Source of the DNA: Achromobacter spanius
GTDB taxonomy: Bacteria > Pseudomonadota > Gammaproteobacteria > Burkholderiales > Burkholderiaceae_B
Reading direction: 5' to 3'
Length of the DNA: 64,000 bases
Assembly: GCF_003994415.1 (NCBI RefSeq)
Contig: NZ_CP034689.1
Span: forward strand, 5,456,001-5,520,000
Part shown: positions 17,781 through 26,993 of the stretch, one piece after another
How positions within the stretch are numbered: the first letter of the stretch is position 1
How the letters are laid out: each line of letters begins with the position of its first letter
Program-made: the position numbers and the translations under genes
The notes under the pieces: model-generated
Seen by the model: only the letters and a program-made list of their open reading frames with translations
Databases searched by the model: none
What the model was told of the DNA's origin: nothing

Positions 17781-18434
17781 ATGGAATTCGTGATACCCAG
17801 TACCGCCGACTTGACGCTGTTCATCAGCGCCGCCCTGGTCTTGCTGGCCATTCCCGGCCCGGCGGTGCTCTACATCATTACCCAGTCGGTAGAACAAGGC
17901 CGCAAGGCGGGGCTGGTGTCGGACCTGGGCATCCACACGGCCACGCTGGTGCACGTGTTGGCGGCGGCGCTGGGCTTGTCCGCCCTGCTGGCATCTTCCG
18001 CACTGGCGTTCAGCATCGTGAAATACGCGGGCGCGGCATATTTGATCTGGCTTGGATTGAAAAAAATCCTGACGCGTCCCGCTCCCGCCACGTTGGATGC
18101 ACCGACCAAGTCACGCCGCTATGGCCGCATGTTTCGCGACGGCTTCATCGTCAACCTGCTCAACCCCAAGACGGCCCTGTTCTTCCTGGCGTTCCTGCCG
18201 CAGTTCGTGGACGTCAGCCGTGGGCACGTGGCCTCGCAGGTGGTGTTTTTGGGACTGGTGTTTGTCTTGCTGGGCCTGCTCAGCGACGCTTGCTATGCCA
18301 TGGCAGCCAGCGCGGCGGGCCGCTGGCTGCGCCGCAGCCGTGCCTACCTGCACTTTGAACGTTATGTAGGCGGCGCGATGCTGATTGGCCTGGGCATCAC
18401 GGCGGCGCTGGCGGGCAACAACGGCAAGAAGTAA
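17781..18434 (+). CDS. LysE/RhtB family amino-acid exporter
   Basis: A 217-residue inner-membrane protein with about six hydrophobic segments and the family motif IPGPAVLYIITQSVEQGRKA near residue 30, followed by GIHTATLVHVLAAALGLSAL. NLLNPKTALFFLAFLPQFV near 130 is the second conserved block. It probably exports an amino acid or homoserine lactone-like compound; the substrate cannot be read. GGAG precedes ATG 17781. It is convergent with the GntR gene (18-bp gap) and separated from vanB by 93 bases, so it is probably a single-gene unit. Confidence 0.88.
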   Translation: MEFVIPSTADLTLFISAALVLLAIPGPAVLYIITQSVEQGRKAGLVSDLGIHTATLVHVLAAALGLSALLASSALAFSIVKYAGAAYLIWLGLKKILTRPAPATLDAPTKSRRYGRMFRDGFIVNLLNPKTALFFLAFLPQFVDVSRGHVASQVVFLGLVFVLLGLLSDACYAMAASAAGRWLRRSRAYLHFERYVGGAMLIGLGITAALAGNNGKK

Positions 18435-18452
18435 TCCAGACTGCGGACGACG

Positions 18453-19175
18453 CTAGCTCTCGCGGATCAGCGTCGTCGAAAACTCGTAGCGGCCGGCTGG
18501 ATGGTGCGAGCAGGACACTTCGACAATATGGCCGGCCTGGTCCTTGTAATGCCGCAGGATGAACAGGCCTGGCGATTCCGGCGCCACGTCCAGTTCACGC
18601 GCCACGGCCGCAGGCAGCGCGCAGGCGGATATCGTCTGCTCGACGGACGCGATGCGCCTGCCGTAATGCTCTTCGATCAGTTCCGACACCAGGCGGTCGG
18701 GATGTTCCCGCGCCAGCTTGCGCACGCCCTTGTAGTGCGCGTCCACGTACAGTTCGGTCCACACGACCGGCGGCTGCCCTTCGGCACCGCGCGTGGATGA
18801 GAACTTCAACCACCGAGTGCCCGGCCCCACCCCCAGCCGCACGGCCAGTTCCACATCCACCACCACTTCCTGAATCTGCCGGATGCTGCGCGGCGTGCGC
18901 GCGGCCAGTTGCACCAGGTCTTCCAGCGAACGCAGCGACTGGCTGAAACCGGCCTTGGAGCGGGCGGCAATGACCTCCGTGCCGCTGCCCCGACGACGCG
19001 CGATCAGGCCCAGGTCCTGCAACTGGCGCAGGGCGGCGCGGACGGTATGGCGGCTGGCCTCGAACTCTTCGGCCAGGGCGTTCTCGGCGGGCAATACCGT
19101 GCCCACGGGATAGACCTCGGCCGCGATGCGTCGCGCCAATTCTTCCGAGATACGGGTGTACAGCGTGATGGACAT
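18453..19175 (-). CDS. GntR/HutC family regulator (UTRA effector domain)
   Basis: A 240-residue regulator. The winged helix is at 5-75, with YPVGTVLPAENALAEEFEAS and TVRAALRQLQDLGLIARRRG; a UTRA ligand domain follows at 90-235 (QPPVVWTELYVDAHYKGV). ATG 19175 is used because the GntR fold begins at residue 2; the longer open frame has no ribosome-binding site. It is divergent from the lyase-Bug-fumarase operon and the intervening 137 bp carries a TGTAC-type palindrome, so it is the probable local repressor. Confidence 0.9.
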   Translation of the reverse strand: MSITLYTRISEELARRIAAEVYPVGTVLPAENALAEEFEASRHTVRAALRQLQDLGLIARRRGSGTEVIAARSKAGFSQSLRSLEDLVQLAARTPRSIRQIQEVVVDVELAVRLGVGPGTRWLKFSSTRGAEGQPPVVWTELYVDAHYKGVRKLAREHPDRLVSELIEEHYGRRIASVEQTISACALPAAVARELDVAPESPGLFILRHYKDQAGHIVEVSCSHHPAGRYEFSTTLIRES

Positions 19176-19280
19176 GGCAAGGGGCGAAATGACGACACCC
19201 CGCATTCTATCTGCTGCCCCGGCGCCACCCGGCTCTACGGGTAATCCCCGGCGTTGACGTTCCCTTTTGCGCCTGCTTAA

Positions 19281-19310
19281 ATGTACGTACAACTTTTATA
19301 GAGCGTACAT
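19281..19310 (+). promoter_or_regulatory. Candidate GntR operator upstream of the lyase gene
   Basis: ATGTACGTACA (19281-19291) holds the palindrome TGTACGTACA, and CGTACAT (19304-19310) repeats the right half and inverts the left half (ATGTACG). The site ends 2 bases before the lyase ATG 19313, so binding would block translation initiation and transcription of the operon. Confidence 0.6.
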
Positions 19311-19312
19311 TT

Positions 19313-20668
19313 ATGCCGGTTTCCGTCCTTGAATCCACCCTGTTCAAAAACATGTTCGGCACCGCCGCGATGCGCGCGGTGTTTGACGACGCCGCCACCG
19401 TGCGGCGTTATGTAGAAACGGAAGTGGCGCTGGCCCGCGTGCAAGGCAGGCTGGGCATCATCCCCGTGTCGGCCGCCGATGCCATCGAAGCGCGCGCCGA
19501 CGCCGCCGCCCTGGACATGGACGAACTTCGCGCCGAAACCGAGATCGTCGGCTACCCCATCCTGCCGCTGGTACACCAGTTGTCGCGCCAGTGCGGCGCG
19601 GAGGGCGAATACCTGCATTGGGGCGCGACCACGCAAGACATCATGGACACCGCCACCGTGCTTCAGGTGCGCGATGCCCTGACAATCATCGACGACGATC
19701 TGGCGGCACTGGACGGCATTCTGGATGCGCTGGCGTTGCGGTATCGCGATACGCCGATGGCCGGCCGTACCCACTTGCAGCATGCGCTGCCGATCACCTT
19801 CGGCTACAAAGCCGCCGTGTGGCTGCTGATGGTGCGCCGCCATCGCGAGCGGCTGGCGCAACTGCGGCCGCGCGTGCTGATCGGCCAGTTTGGCGGCGCG
19901 GCAGGCACGCTGGCCTCGCTGGGCGAACAGGGTTTGGCGGTGCATGCGGCATTGATGCAGGAACTGGGCTTGGGCGCCACCCCCATCACCTGGCACGTGG
20001 CCCGCGACGGCTTGGCCGAGACCGTGCAATTTCTTGCCCTGGTCGCCGGCTCGCTCGGCAAGATCGCCGTGGACATCATGCTGATGATGACGAACGAACT
20101 GGGCGAAGCCTTCGAGCCGTTCGTGAAGGGTCGCGGCGCGTCCAGCACCATGCCTCAAAAGCGCAATCCGATCTCGTGCGAACTGATGTGGAGCGCGTCC
20201 AAGACGGTGCGCCAGCATGCCGGCCTGGCGCTGGACGCCATGCTGCAAGACTTTGAACGCGCCACGGGACCGTGGCACATCGAGTGGTCCGCCGTACCGG
20301 AAGCCTTTGTGCTGACCGCGGGCGCGCTGCATCAGGCGCGCTTCATGCTGGGCGGGCTGGAAGTGGACACGGCCCGCATGGCAAGCAACCTGGACCTGTC
20401 CGGCGGACTGATCGTGGCCGAAGCCGTGATGATGGGCCTGGCCCCGCACATCGGCCGCCAGACCGCGCACGACATCGTGTATGACGCCTGCCGCATCGCC
20501 GCCACCACGCGCGGCCGCCTGGCCGATGTGCTGAAAAAAGATGCGCGGGTCACCCAGCGCCTGGCCGACGACGCCATCGAACACCTGTGCGACCCCGCTA
20601 ATTATCTGGGGGCTGCCCCCAAGATGGTGGACCAGGTGCTGGCCCACCCCTACACCGGGCCAGCCTGA
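19313..20668 (+). CDS. Fumarase/aspartase superfamily lyase, PcaB-like (3-carboxy-cis,cis-muconate cycloisomerase family)
   Basis: A 451-residue lyase with the three conserved superfamily regions: TTQD (106-109), GRTHLQHALP (151-160) and the catalytic loop signature ASSTMPQKRNP (276-286). WHIEWSAVPE and the ending DPANYLGAA are shared with PcaB proteins. PcaB converts carboxymuconate in protocatechuate breakdown, but no other pca gene is near. The following fumarase gene suggests instead a substrate that is cleaved to fumarate, such as an N-substituted aspartate, which is a guess. It is the first gene of an operon under the GntR-type operator. Confidence 0.85.
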   Translation: MPVSVLESTLFKNMFGTAAMRAVFDDAATVRRYVETEVALARVQGRLGIIPVSAADAIEARADAAALDMDELRAETEIVGYPILPLVHQLSRQCGAEGEYLHWGATTQDIMDTATVLQVRDALTIIDDDLAALDGILDALALRYRDTPMAGRTHLQHALPITFGYKAAVWLLMVRRHRERLAQLRPRVLIGQFGGAAGTLASLGEQGLAVHAALMQELGLGATPITWHVARDGLAETVQFLALVAGSLGKIAVDIMLMMTNELGEAFEPFVKGRGASSTMPQKRNPISCELMWSASKTVRQHAGLALDAMLQDFERATGPWHIEWSAVPEAFVLTAGALHQARFMLGGLEVDTARMASNLDLSGGLIVAEAVMMGLAPHIGRQTAHDIVYDACRIAATTRGRLADVLKKDARVTQRLADDAIEHLCDPANYLGAAPKMVDQVLAHPYTGPA

Positions 20669-20720
20669 AAGGCAGCCTTTTCTGATTCATAAAAAGACAG
20701 CAGCACAACGGAGACAAGTC

Positions 20721-21701
20721 ATGAAGAACTGGATGGCGGCATTGACCGTCGCGGGCGCGTTCGCCTTGCCGATGGGCGCGCAAGCGCAAGACAACTACCC
20801 TTCCCGGGCCATTACCTGGATCGTTCCCTTTGCGGCGGGCGGCCCCACCGACGCCATGGCGCGCAACGTGGCGAACCGCGTTGCGCAAGAACTGAAGCAG
20901 ACCATCCTGGTTGAGAACGTGGGCGGTGCGGGCGGCACCATCGGCGCGGCCAAGGCCGCCAAATCCGCGCCCGACGGCTACACCTTCCTGGTAGGCCATA
21001 TCGGCTACATGGCGGCGGCGCCGTCCCTCTACGCCCGTTTGCAATACGACCCGGTAAAAGACTTCCAGGCCGTATTCCGCTTTCCCGACACGCCGCTGGT
21101 GCTGCTGGTGGGAGAATCGTCGCCCTATAAATCCGTGTCGGACCTGATCGCTTACGGCAAGCAGCATCCCGGCAAGCTCAACTTCAGCAATGCGGGCGTG
21201 GGGTCTACGTCGCACCTGGTGGCGGCCATGTTCACCAGCCAGGCCGGCATCACCGTCACCCCTATCGCTTACAAGGGCGCGGGGCCGGCGCTCAACGACC
21301 TGATGGGCAATCAAGTGGATGCCATGTTCGACCAGACCAATACGGCGTTGCCGCAGACGCAGGGCGGCAAGGTTCGGGCGCTGGGCCTGACCTCCGCTGA
21401 GCGCATGCCGCAGTTTCCGAACGTGCCCACCATGGCGGAAAAAGCGATACCGAACTTCCAGGTGTCCACGTGGTACGGCTTGTATGCGCCCAAGGGCACG
21501 CCCGACAAGGTGGTCCAAACGATGTACCAAGCCTGGCAGAAGGCGCTGGCCGACACCACGTTCACCGGAAAGATGGTGGAACAAGGCATCAAGCTGCTGC
21601 CTGCCGATCAGTACGCGCCCGCCGCCTTCCAGCAGTTCACCGCCGACGAAGGAAAACGCTGGGCGCAGGTGATCAAGCAAGCCGGCATCACCTTGCAGTA
21701 A
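20721..21701 (+). CDS. Bug/TctC family tripartite tricarboxylate substrate-binding protein
   Basis: A 326-residue periplasmic protein: signal peptide ending GAQA-QDN, then the Bug core with ITWIVPFAAGGPTDAMARN, VVENVGGAGGTIGA-like (VENVGGAGG), the PDGYT turn, and YKGAGPALNDLMGNQVDAMF. The family binds carboxylates such as citrate, aspartate or aromatic acids. No TctA/TctB membrane genes are present, a common orphan pattern in Bordetella and Achromobacter. ATG 20721 follows GGAGAC. It lies between the lyase and fumarase genes, so it probably imports or senses the lyase substrate. Confidence 0.92.
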   Translation: MKNWMAALTVAGAFALPMGAQAQDNYPSRAITWIVPFAAGGPTDAMARNVANRVAQELKQTILVENVGGAGGTIGAAKAAKSAPDGYTFLVGHIGYMAAAPSLYARLQYDPVKDFQAVFRFPDTPLVLLVGESSPYKSVSDLIAYGKQHPGKLNFSNAGVGSTSHLVAAMFTSQAGITVTPIAYKGAGPALNDLMGNQVDAMFDQTNTALPQTQGGKVRALGLTSAERMPQFPNVPTMAEKAIPNFQVSTWYGLYAPKGTPDKVVQTMYQAWQKALADTTFTGKMVEQGIKLLPADQYAPAAFQQFTADEGKRWAQVIKQAGITLQ

Positions 21702-21713
21702 GGATGAGCCATC

Positions 21714-23249
21714 ATGCGCGTCGTCGCTGCCACGGATATTGAATCGAGTATTGCCGACGCGTTGCAGGCCATCAGCCACACGCATCCGGCGGACTTCGTG
21801 CAAGCCCTGAAGGCGGCGCACACGGTCGAAAGCAAGGCGGCGGCCCGCCATGCGCTGCTGCAACTGCTGATCAACAGCAAGCTCAGCGCGCAAGCCCGCC
21901 GACCCGTCTGCCAGGACACGGGCGTGGTGCACATCTACGTCAGCATGGGGATGGATGTACGCATCCAGCATGACGGCCCGGGCCCCACGCCCAGCCTGCA
22001 AACCATCGTCAACCGAGGCGTCGCCCGCGCCTACGGTTGCGCCACCAACCCACTGCGCGCGTCGATGATTCAAGACCCGCTCGGCGCACGCCGCAACACC
22101 CGCGACAACACGCCCGCTGTCCTGCAAGTCGACCTGGTCGAGGGCGAGGAACTACGCTTGACCGTCGTCGCCAAGGGCGGCGGCGGGGATGCCAAGACGC
22201 GCTACGCGATGCTCAACCCCAGCGACTCCGTTGCGGATTGGGTGGTGTCGCAATTGCCGGGCATGGGTGCGGGCTGGTGTCCGCCCGGGGTGCTCGGCCT
22301 GGGCATCGGCGGCACGCCTGAACAGGCGGTTGCCCTGGCCAAGCGCGCCTTGTTTGCGCCCATCGACATGGCGCAATTGCTGGCGCGCGGCGCCGGCAAG
22401 CCCGAGACCGGCAAACCCGACGCCCTTACGCCCGAAGAACAGCTACGCATCGAGGTCTACCAACGGGTCAACGCGCTGGGCATCGGCGCGCAGGGCCTGG
22501 GCGGCGACACCACGGTGCTAGACGTGAAGGTCGCCACCGCGCCCTCGCACGCCGCGTTGTTGCCGGTGGCGCTGGTACCCAACTGCGCCGCCACGCGCTT
22601 TGTGTCCTTCGACATGCCCGCTGCCGGACCCGCGCGGTTCCCGCCGCCCGACCCAGCAACCTGGGACGGCATCCCGGACGCGCTGCCCACGCAGGAAGGC
22701 AGACGGGTAAACCTGGACACCCTCACACAAGCCGAAGTCGCCACCTGGGCGGCCGGTGAAACGCTGTTGCTGTCGGGCAAGCTGTTGACGGGGCGCGACG
22801 CCGCCCACAAACGCATGGCCGACCTGCTGAACCAGGGCGCCCCCTTGCCGGTGCCGCTGCGCGGTCGCGCGCTGTACTACGTGGGGCCGGTTGACGCCGT
22901 GGCCGGCGAAGCCGTGGGGCCGGCCGGGCCGACCACCGCCACACGCATGGACAAGTTCATGCCGCAACTGCTGGCGGACACCGGACTGCTGGTGACGATA
23001 GGCAAAGCGGAACGAGGCCAGGTAGCCATCGACGCCATCAAACAGCATGGCGCCGCATACTTGAGCGCGGTCGGTGGCGCCGCCTATCTGGTGGCGCGGT
23101 CCATCACGTCGTCCCGCGTGGTGGCGTTCGCGGACTTGGGCATGGAGGCCATCCACGAATTCGACGTGCGCGACATGCCGGTCACGGTTGCGGTGGATGC
23201 CTTGGGCCGAACCACGCATGCGGTCATCCACATTGAGGTGCAGCGGTAA
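21714..23249 (+). CDS. Class I (Fe-S) fumarate hydratase
   Basis: A 511-residue fused fumarase of the TtdA-TtdB type. The N-terminal alpha domain has RPVCQDTGVVHIYV (Cys66, a likely [4Fe-4S] ligand), GAGWCPPGVLGLGIGG and PNCAATR carrying the other candidate Cys ligands. The C-terminal beta domain has GPTTATRMDKFMPQLL and GKAERG. It interconverts fumarate and malate, or a related dicarboxylate such as tartrate. It starts 12 bases after the Bug stop and ends the GntR-controlled operon; its place suggests that the upstream lyase releases fumarate. Confidence 0.9.
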   Translation: MRVVAATDIESSIADALQAISHTHPADFVQALKAAHTVESKAAARHALLQLLINSKLSAQARRPVCQDTGVVHIYVSMGMDVRIQHDGPGPTPSLQTIVNRGVARAYGCATNPLRASMIQDPLGARRNTRDNTPAVLQVDLVEGEELRLTVVAKGGGGDAKTRYAMLNPSDSVADWVVSQLPGMGAGWCPPGVLGLGIGGTPEQAVALAKRALFAPIDMAQLLARGAGKPETGKPDALTPEEQLRIEVYQRVNALGIGAQGLGGDTTVLDVKVATAPSHAALLPVALVPNCAATRFVSFDMPAAGPARFPPPDPATWDGIPDALPTQEGRRVNLDTLTQAEVATWAAGETLLLSGKLLTGRDAAHKRMADLLNQGAPLPVPLRGRALYYVGPVDAVAGEAVGPAGPTTATRMDKFMPQLLADTGLLVTIGKAERGQVAIDAIKQHGAAYLSAVGGAAYLVARSITSSRVVAFADLGMEAIHEFDVRDMPVTVAVDALGRTTHAVIHIEVQR

Positions 23250-23347
23250 ACACTTTGTGGCAGCATGCCGATCCATGCAGCCGGAGCAGGCAGCCGAAGC
23301 AGGCAAGCCGCACGGCTCGCGCCCCATCACCACGGAGTGTCACTCGT

Positions 23348-23992
23348 ATGAAACTGAAGGCCTTGACCCTGGGTATTCTGATTGCCGGCGCAGGCGCTAC
23401 ACAGGCGGCGACGGTAAAGGAAGTCTTCAACGGCGCCATGTTGGGCACGGATCAGCGTTACTTTGAGTCGATCGCCGGCGTGCCCCGCGAATCCTCCGGC
23501 AAGGACCACGTTTTCGTGGTGCAGAACTGCCAGATCACGGCGACCATCGGCAACGGCAAAGTGTCCGCGCTGCGCATGGAATTGGCCAAGGGTTGCGAGG
23601 CCGACCTGCGCAGCTTCATCGGCGAAGATGCGCCCCGCGCCGGGCAGACGATCACCCCTGGCGTATTTGGCCGGGGCCAGCGCTACACGGCCGACTGCCT
23701 GACGCAGTGCGGCAACGCGGCGGACCCGTCGGCCTTCGCGCTGTGGACGGCGCCGCGCTCGTCGGGCGGCATGGAAGTCTTGATGGAAATGGTGCTGGCC
23801 GGCGACAAGGCACTGGACGCCGCCGACCAATGGGAAGCCCAGATGAAAAAGGCCGTGGGCGAGGACTACGTGCTGAACACCAAGTTCAACTGCGAAACCC
23901 GCTTCGACGACGCTGCCGCCGCCGCCTTCAAGGACGTGCCCGCCAACGCCATCACGATCGGCTACGGCTTGCCGACACAGCGCTGCCAATAG
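23348..23992 (+). CDS. Exported hypothetical protein
   Basis: I do not recognise this 214-residue protein. It begins MKLKALTLGILIAGAGATQA, a clear signal peptide, and the mature part has five or six Cys (NCQ, KGCE, DCLTQCG, FNCE, RCQ), suggesting disulfides in the periplasm. There is no membrane segment and no lipobox. ATG 23348 is chosen because the signal peptide begins there. It stands alone after the fumarase gene (98-bp gap) and before the BenE leader. Confidence 0.7.
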   Translation: MKLKALTLGILIAGAGATQAATVKEVFNGAMLGTDQRYFESIAGVPRESSGKDHVFVVQNCQITATIGNGKVSALRMELAKGCEADLRSFIGEDAPRAGQTITPGVFGRGQRYTADCLTQCGNAADPSAFALWTAPRSSGGMEVLMEMVLAGDKALDAADQWEAQMKKAVGEDYVLNTKFNCETRFDDAAAAAFKDVPANAITIGYGLPTQRCQ

Positions 23993-24093
23993 CGCGCAGC
24001 CCATACCGCGCTGCCAAAAAAGTGGTCTGGTGGTATCCCGAAATGTGGCCTGAATAGACCAGCCACCCTCACCCTACACTTTCCGCTTCGCGT

Positions 24094-24125
24094 CCCGGCC
24101 GGCAATCTTTTGGATGCCGGCCGGG
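24094..24125 (+). repeat. 11-bp perfect inverted repeat in the benE leader
   Basis: CCCGGCCGGCA (24094-24104) and TGCCGGCCGGG (24115-24125) form a perfect 11-bp stem around a 10-base loop, 27 bases before ATG 24152. No T-run follows, so it is not a normal terminator; it could be an operator or an RNA leader hairpin. Confidence 0.7.
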
Positions 24126-24151
24126 TGCCTTTCAACGTGTGGAGTGATTTC

Positions 24152-25360
24152 ATGAGCCCATCGCCGGCCGGCCTGCGCGCCGCCGACTTTTTCTCGCCGA
24201 CCGTCGCGGCGCTTATTTCCGTGCTGGTGAATTACGGCGGCACGTTCGTGCTGGTGTTCCAGGCGGCCGAACTGGCTGGGTTGACGCCGGGGCAGACCGC
24301 TTCGTGGGTATGGGCGGTTTCCGTGGGGGTGGGCGTCACGGGTGCGTGGCTCAGCTTTCGCTACAAGGAACCGATCATCACGGCCTGGTCCACGCCGGGC
24401 GTGGCGTTCCTGGCCACGGTGATGCCGTTCACGCCGTATGGCGAAGTCATCGGCGCCTACATCGTTTCCGCGCTGGGCTTCGTGGTGCTGGGCATGTCAG
24501 GCGCCTTTGAAAAGCTTGTCCGCCTGATTCCGGGCGGCATCGCGGCGGGGCTGTTGGCGGGCATTCTGCTTCAGTTCGGCGTCAATGCCTTTGGCGGCGC
24601 CAGCGTCGACCCGCTGCTGGTGATTGTGCTGGTGATTGCGTACGCGCTGCTCAAGCGGTTTACGTCACGCTTCGCCGTGGTCGGCATACTGGTGATCGGG
24701 CTGGCGATGCTGATCCTGCAAGGCCGCATCGACTTTTCCGCCGTCCACCTGAGCCTGGCCACGCCGGTATTCGAGATGCCCCGGTTTTCGCTCAATGCCT
24801 TGCTGGGGGTGGCGCTGCCCTTGTTCATCATTACGCTGACGGGTCAATACATGCCCGGCATGCTGGTGCTGCGCAACGACGGCTTCAAGACCAGCGCCAA
24901 CCCGATTCTGGTGACCACGGGGCTGGGCTCGTTGCTGATGGCTCCGTTTGGCGCGCACGCCTTCAATGTGGCCGCAATCACCGCCGCCATCTGCACGGGC
25001 CGCGACGCGCATGAAGATCCGCGCAAACGCTACATCGCGGGCCTGGCTTGCGGCGTGTTTTACATCCTGGTGGGCACGTTCGGCGTCACGCTGGCCACGC
25101 TGTTCATGGTGCTGCCCAAGGCGTTCATCACCACGCTGGCCGGGCTTGCGTTGCTGGGGGCCATCGGCGGCAGCCTGGCCAATGCCATGGCCGATGCCCG
25201 CACCCGCGAGACCGCGCTCATCACCTTCCTGGCTACCGCCGCGAACGTGACCATGCTGGGCGTAGGCGGTGCGTTCTGGGGGCTGGTGGCCGGTCTGACC
25301 GCGCACCTGTTGATCCATGGCGGGCACCGCACGCTGGTCGGCAGCACGGCAAAGCCCTAG
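24152..25360 (+). CDS. benE: Benzoate/H+ symporter BenE family
   Basis: A 402-residue inner-membrane protein with 11-12 hydrophobic helices, the full length for BenE. Marker segments are LVNYGGTFVLVFQAAELAGL, ITAWSTPGVAFLAT and APFGAHAFNVAAITAAICTG, the last a strongly conserved BenE block. It imports benzoate or a related aromatic acid with protons. ATG 24152 has GGAG upstream. No ben/cat genes are adjacent. Its stop overlaps the tail of the convergent MocR gene by 4 bases. Confidence 0.9.
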   Translation: MSPSPAGLRAADFFSPTVAALISVLVNYGGTFVLVFQAAELAGLTPGQTASWVWAVSVGVGVTGAWLSFRYKEPIITAWSTPGVAFLATVMPFTPYGEVIGAYIVSALGFVVLGMSGAFEKLVRLIPGGIAAGLLAGILLQFGVNAFGGASVDPLLVIVLVIAYALLKRFTSRFAVVGILVIGLAMLILQGRIDFSAVHLSLATPVFEMPRFSLNALLGVALPLFIITLTGQYMPGMLVLRNDGFKTSANPILVTTGLGSLLMAPFGAHAFNVAAITAAICTGRDAHEDPRKRYIAGLACGVFYILVGTFGVTLATLFMVLPKAFITTLAGLALLGAIGGSLANAMADARTRETALITFLATAANVTMLGVGGAFWGLVAGLTAHLLIHGGHRTLVGSTAKP

Positions 25361-26892
25361 GCGCGGCGGGCGGTCAAGACGTTTCGCAATCGCAGCACCG
25401 AAGCCTCGATCTCGTGCTCCGCCAGCGACGCATACCCCAACAGCCATCCTTCCAGACGCTCCGCGCCCGCATACAGGCGGCTGATGCCCGGCAGCACCAG
25501 GCCGGCGTCGGCCGCTTGCCGGATGGTCTTGGCTTCGGACCATCCCGGCTGCAACAAGCACGGCACCTGTAGTCCGCCCGGCGGCTTCACCGCGGTGGCG
25601 ATGCCCGCCAGATGCCGGCCAATCGCCTCCAGCATGCACGCCCGCCGCGCCGCATACAGCTTGCGCATCGCGCGCACATGCGCGTTGTAGTGGCCGTCTT
25701 CCATGAAGCGCGCCAGCGTCAGTTGCTGTACCTGCGGCGTATGGCCGTCCATGATGCTGCGTGCGCGCGCGAAGGCGCTGACCAACTCGCGCGGCAACGC
25801 CATGTATCCCATCCGCAGTCCGGGAAACAGCGTCTTGCTGAAGGTGCCCAGATACAAGGTCCTTTCAAACGGGTCCACCCCCTGCACACAGGCCGTGGGC
25901 ACGCCGTCGTAGTGGAATTCGCTGTCGTAGTCGTCTTCGATGATCCACCTGCCGTGGTCATGGGCCCAGTGCGTCAGCATCAGCCGGCGTTCCAGCGACA
26001 AGGTGGCGCCCGTGGGATATTGATGCGACGGCGTCACGTAAACGCAACGAGCGCCGCTTTGGTCCTGGCGCAGCAGGTCCATGCGGATGCCTTGCGCGTC
26101 CACGTCGATCGGCACAACTCGGGCTTGCGCGGCTTCGAACGCCTTGCGGGCGCCGAAGTAGCCGGGGTTCTCCATCAGGATGGGGCCGTCCGCGTCCACC
26201 AGCAATTGCGCGCACAGGTACAGCGCCTGCCGGGTGCTGCTCAACACCAGGATCTGGTCCGCCGACACCCTGGCGCCGCGCTCCAGGTTCAGATAGGCGG
26301 CAATCGCGCGGCGCAGTGGTTCCGCGCCTTGCGGGTCGCCATGCAGCAACGCGCTGGCGCGGTGGTCCTTCACGACCTGGCGCTGCAAACGCTCCCAGAC
26401 ATCAGTGGGAAACGTGCGCGTTTCGGGCAGGCCGGTGGCGAACGCCTTGACGGCCTGATAGTCCGCCACGCCGCCGCTGTCATGGATTCTCTTGCCGCGC
26501 TGGCTCAGGCCGGATCCAGCCAGTGCTGCCGGAGTCTGCGCGCCGGCAACGCGACGCGGCGGCATGCGCCGGCCCGCCGCGCCTTGCAGCACCGCGCCCA
26601 CCGTGTCGGATACGTAGCTGCCCGAGCCTTCGCGCCGGACGATGTAGCCATCACGGTGTAGCTGCACATAGGCGTTCTCGACGGTGTCGCGCGCCACCCC
26701 CAGGGACAGCGCCAGCCCGCGCGTGGCGGGCAGCTTCACGCCCGCGCCCAAGGCCCCGTCCAGGATCAACGCGCGTAAGGCCCGCTGGATGCGCTGGTGC
26801 AGGTCCAGACGCTGAAACTCGGCGTCGCCCATCCGCATCTTGAGCGTGTCGAGCTCAAACGTTTTTACCGTAGGGTGCGGTCTCGTTGCCAT
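25357..26892 (-). CDS. MocR/PdxR-like regulator (GntR helix-turn-helix fused to aminotransferase domain)
   Basis: A 511-residue fusion: GntR winged helix at about 28-100 (LDHQRIQ-like DLHQRIQRALRALILDGALG, ATRGLALSLGVARDTVENAY), a linker, and a type-I aminotransferase fold from about 140. The PLP lysine lies in GTFSKTLFPGLRMGYM, and EDDYDSEF precedes it. Such proteins regulate PLP or amino-compound genes and seldom catalyse transamination. It runs convergent to benE and its own target is not visible; the 101-bp gap upstream of its start shows no evident operator. Confidence 0.9.
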   Translation of the reverse strand: MATRPHPTVKTFELDTLKMRMGDAEFQRLDLHQRIQRALRALILDGALGAGVKLPATRGLALSLGVARDTVENAYVQLHRDGYIVRREGSGSYVSDTVGAVLQGAAGRRMPPRRVAGAQTPAALAGSGLSQRGKRIHDSGGVADYQAVKAFATGLPETRTFPTDVWERLQRQVVKDHRASALLHGDPQGAEPLRRAIAAYLNLERGARVSADQILVLSSTRQALYLCAQLLVDADGPILMENPGYFGARKAFEAAQARVVPIDVDAQGIRMDLLRQDQSGARCVYVTPSHQYPTGATLSLERRLMLTHWAHDHGRWIIEDDYDSEFHYDGVPTACVQGVDPFERTLYLGTFSKTLFPGLRMGYMALPRELVSAFARARSIMDGHTPQVQQLTLARFMEDGHYNAHVRAMRKLYAARRACMLEAIGRHLAGIATAVKPPGGLQVPCLLQPGWSEAKTIRQAADAGLVLPGISRLYAGAERLEGWLLGYASLAEHEIEASVLRLRNVLTARRA

Positions 26893-26993
26893 GCCTGGGT
26901 GCCAATCGGGGAAAAGGCGTCAACTTTACCCCGCCGCCGGCCATCGGATCATGGCGCAGCGTACTTCCCGCCCTACCGCCCAGCCGGAATCAA

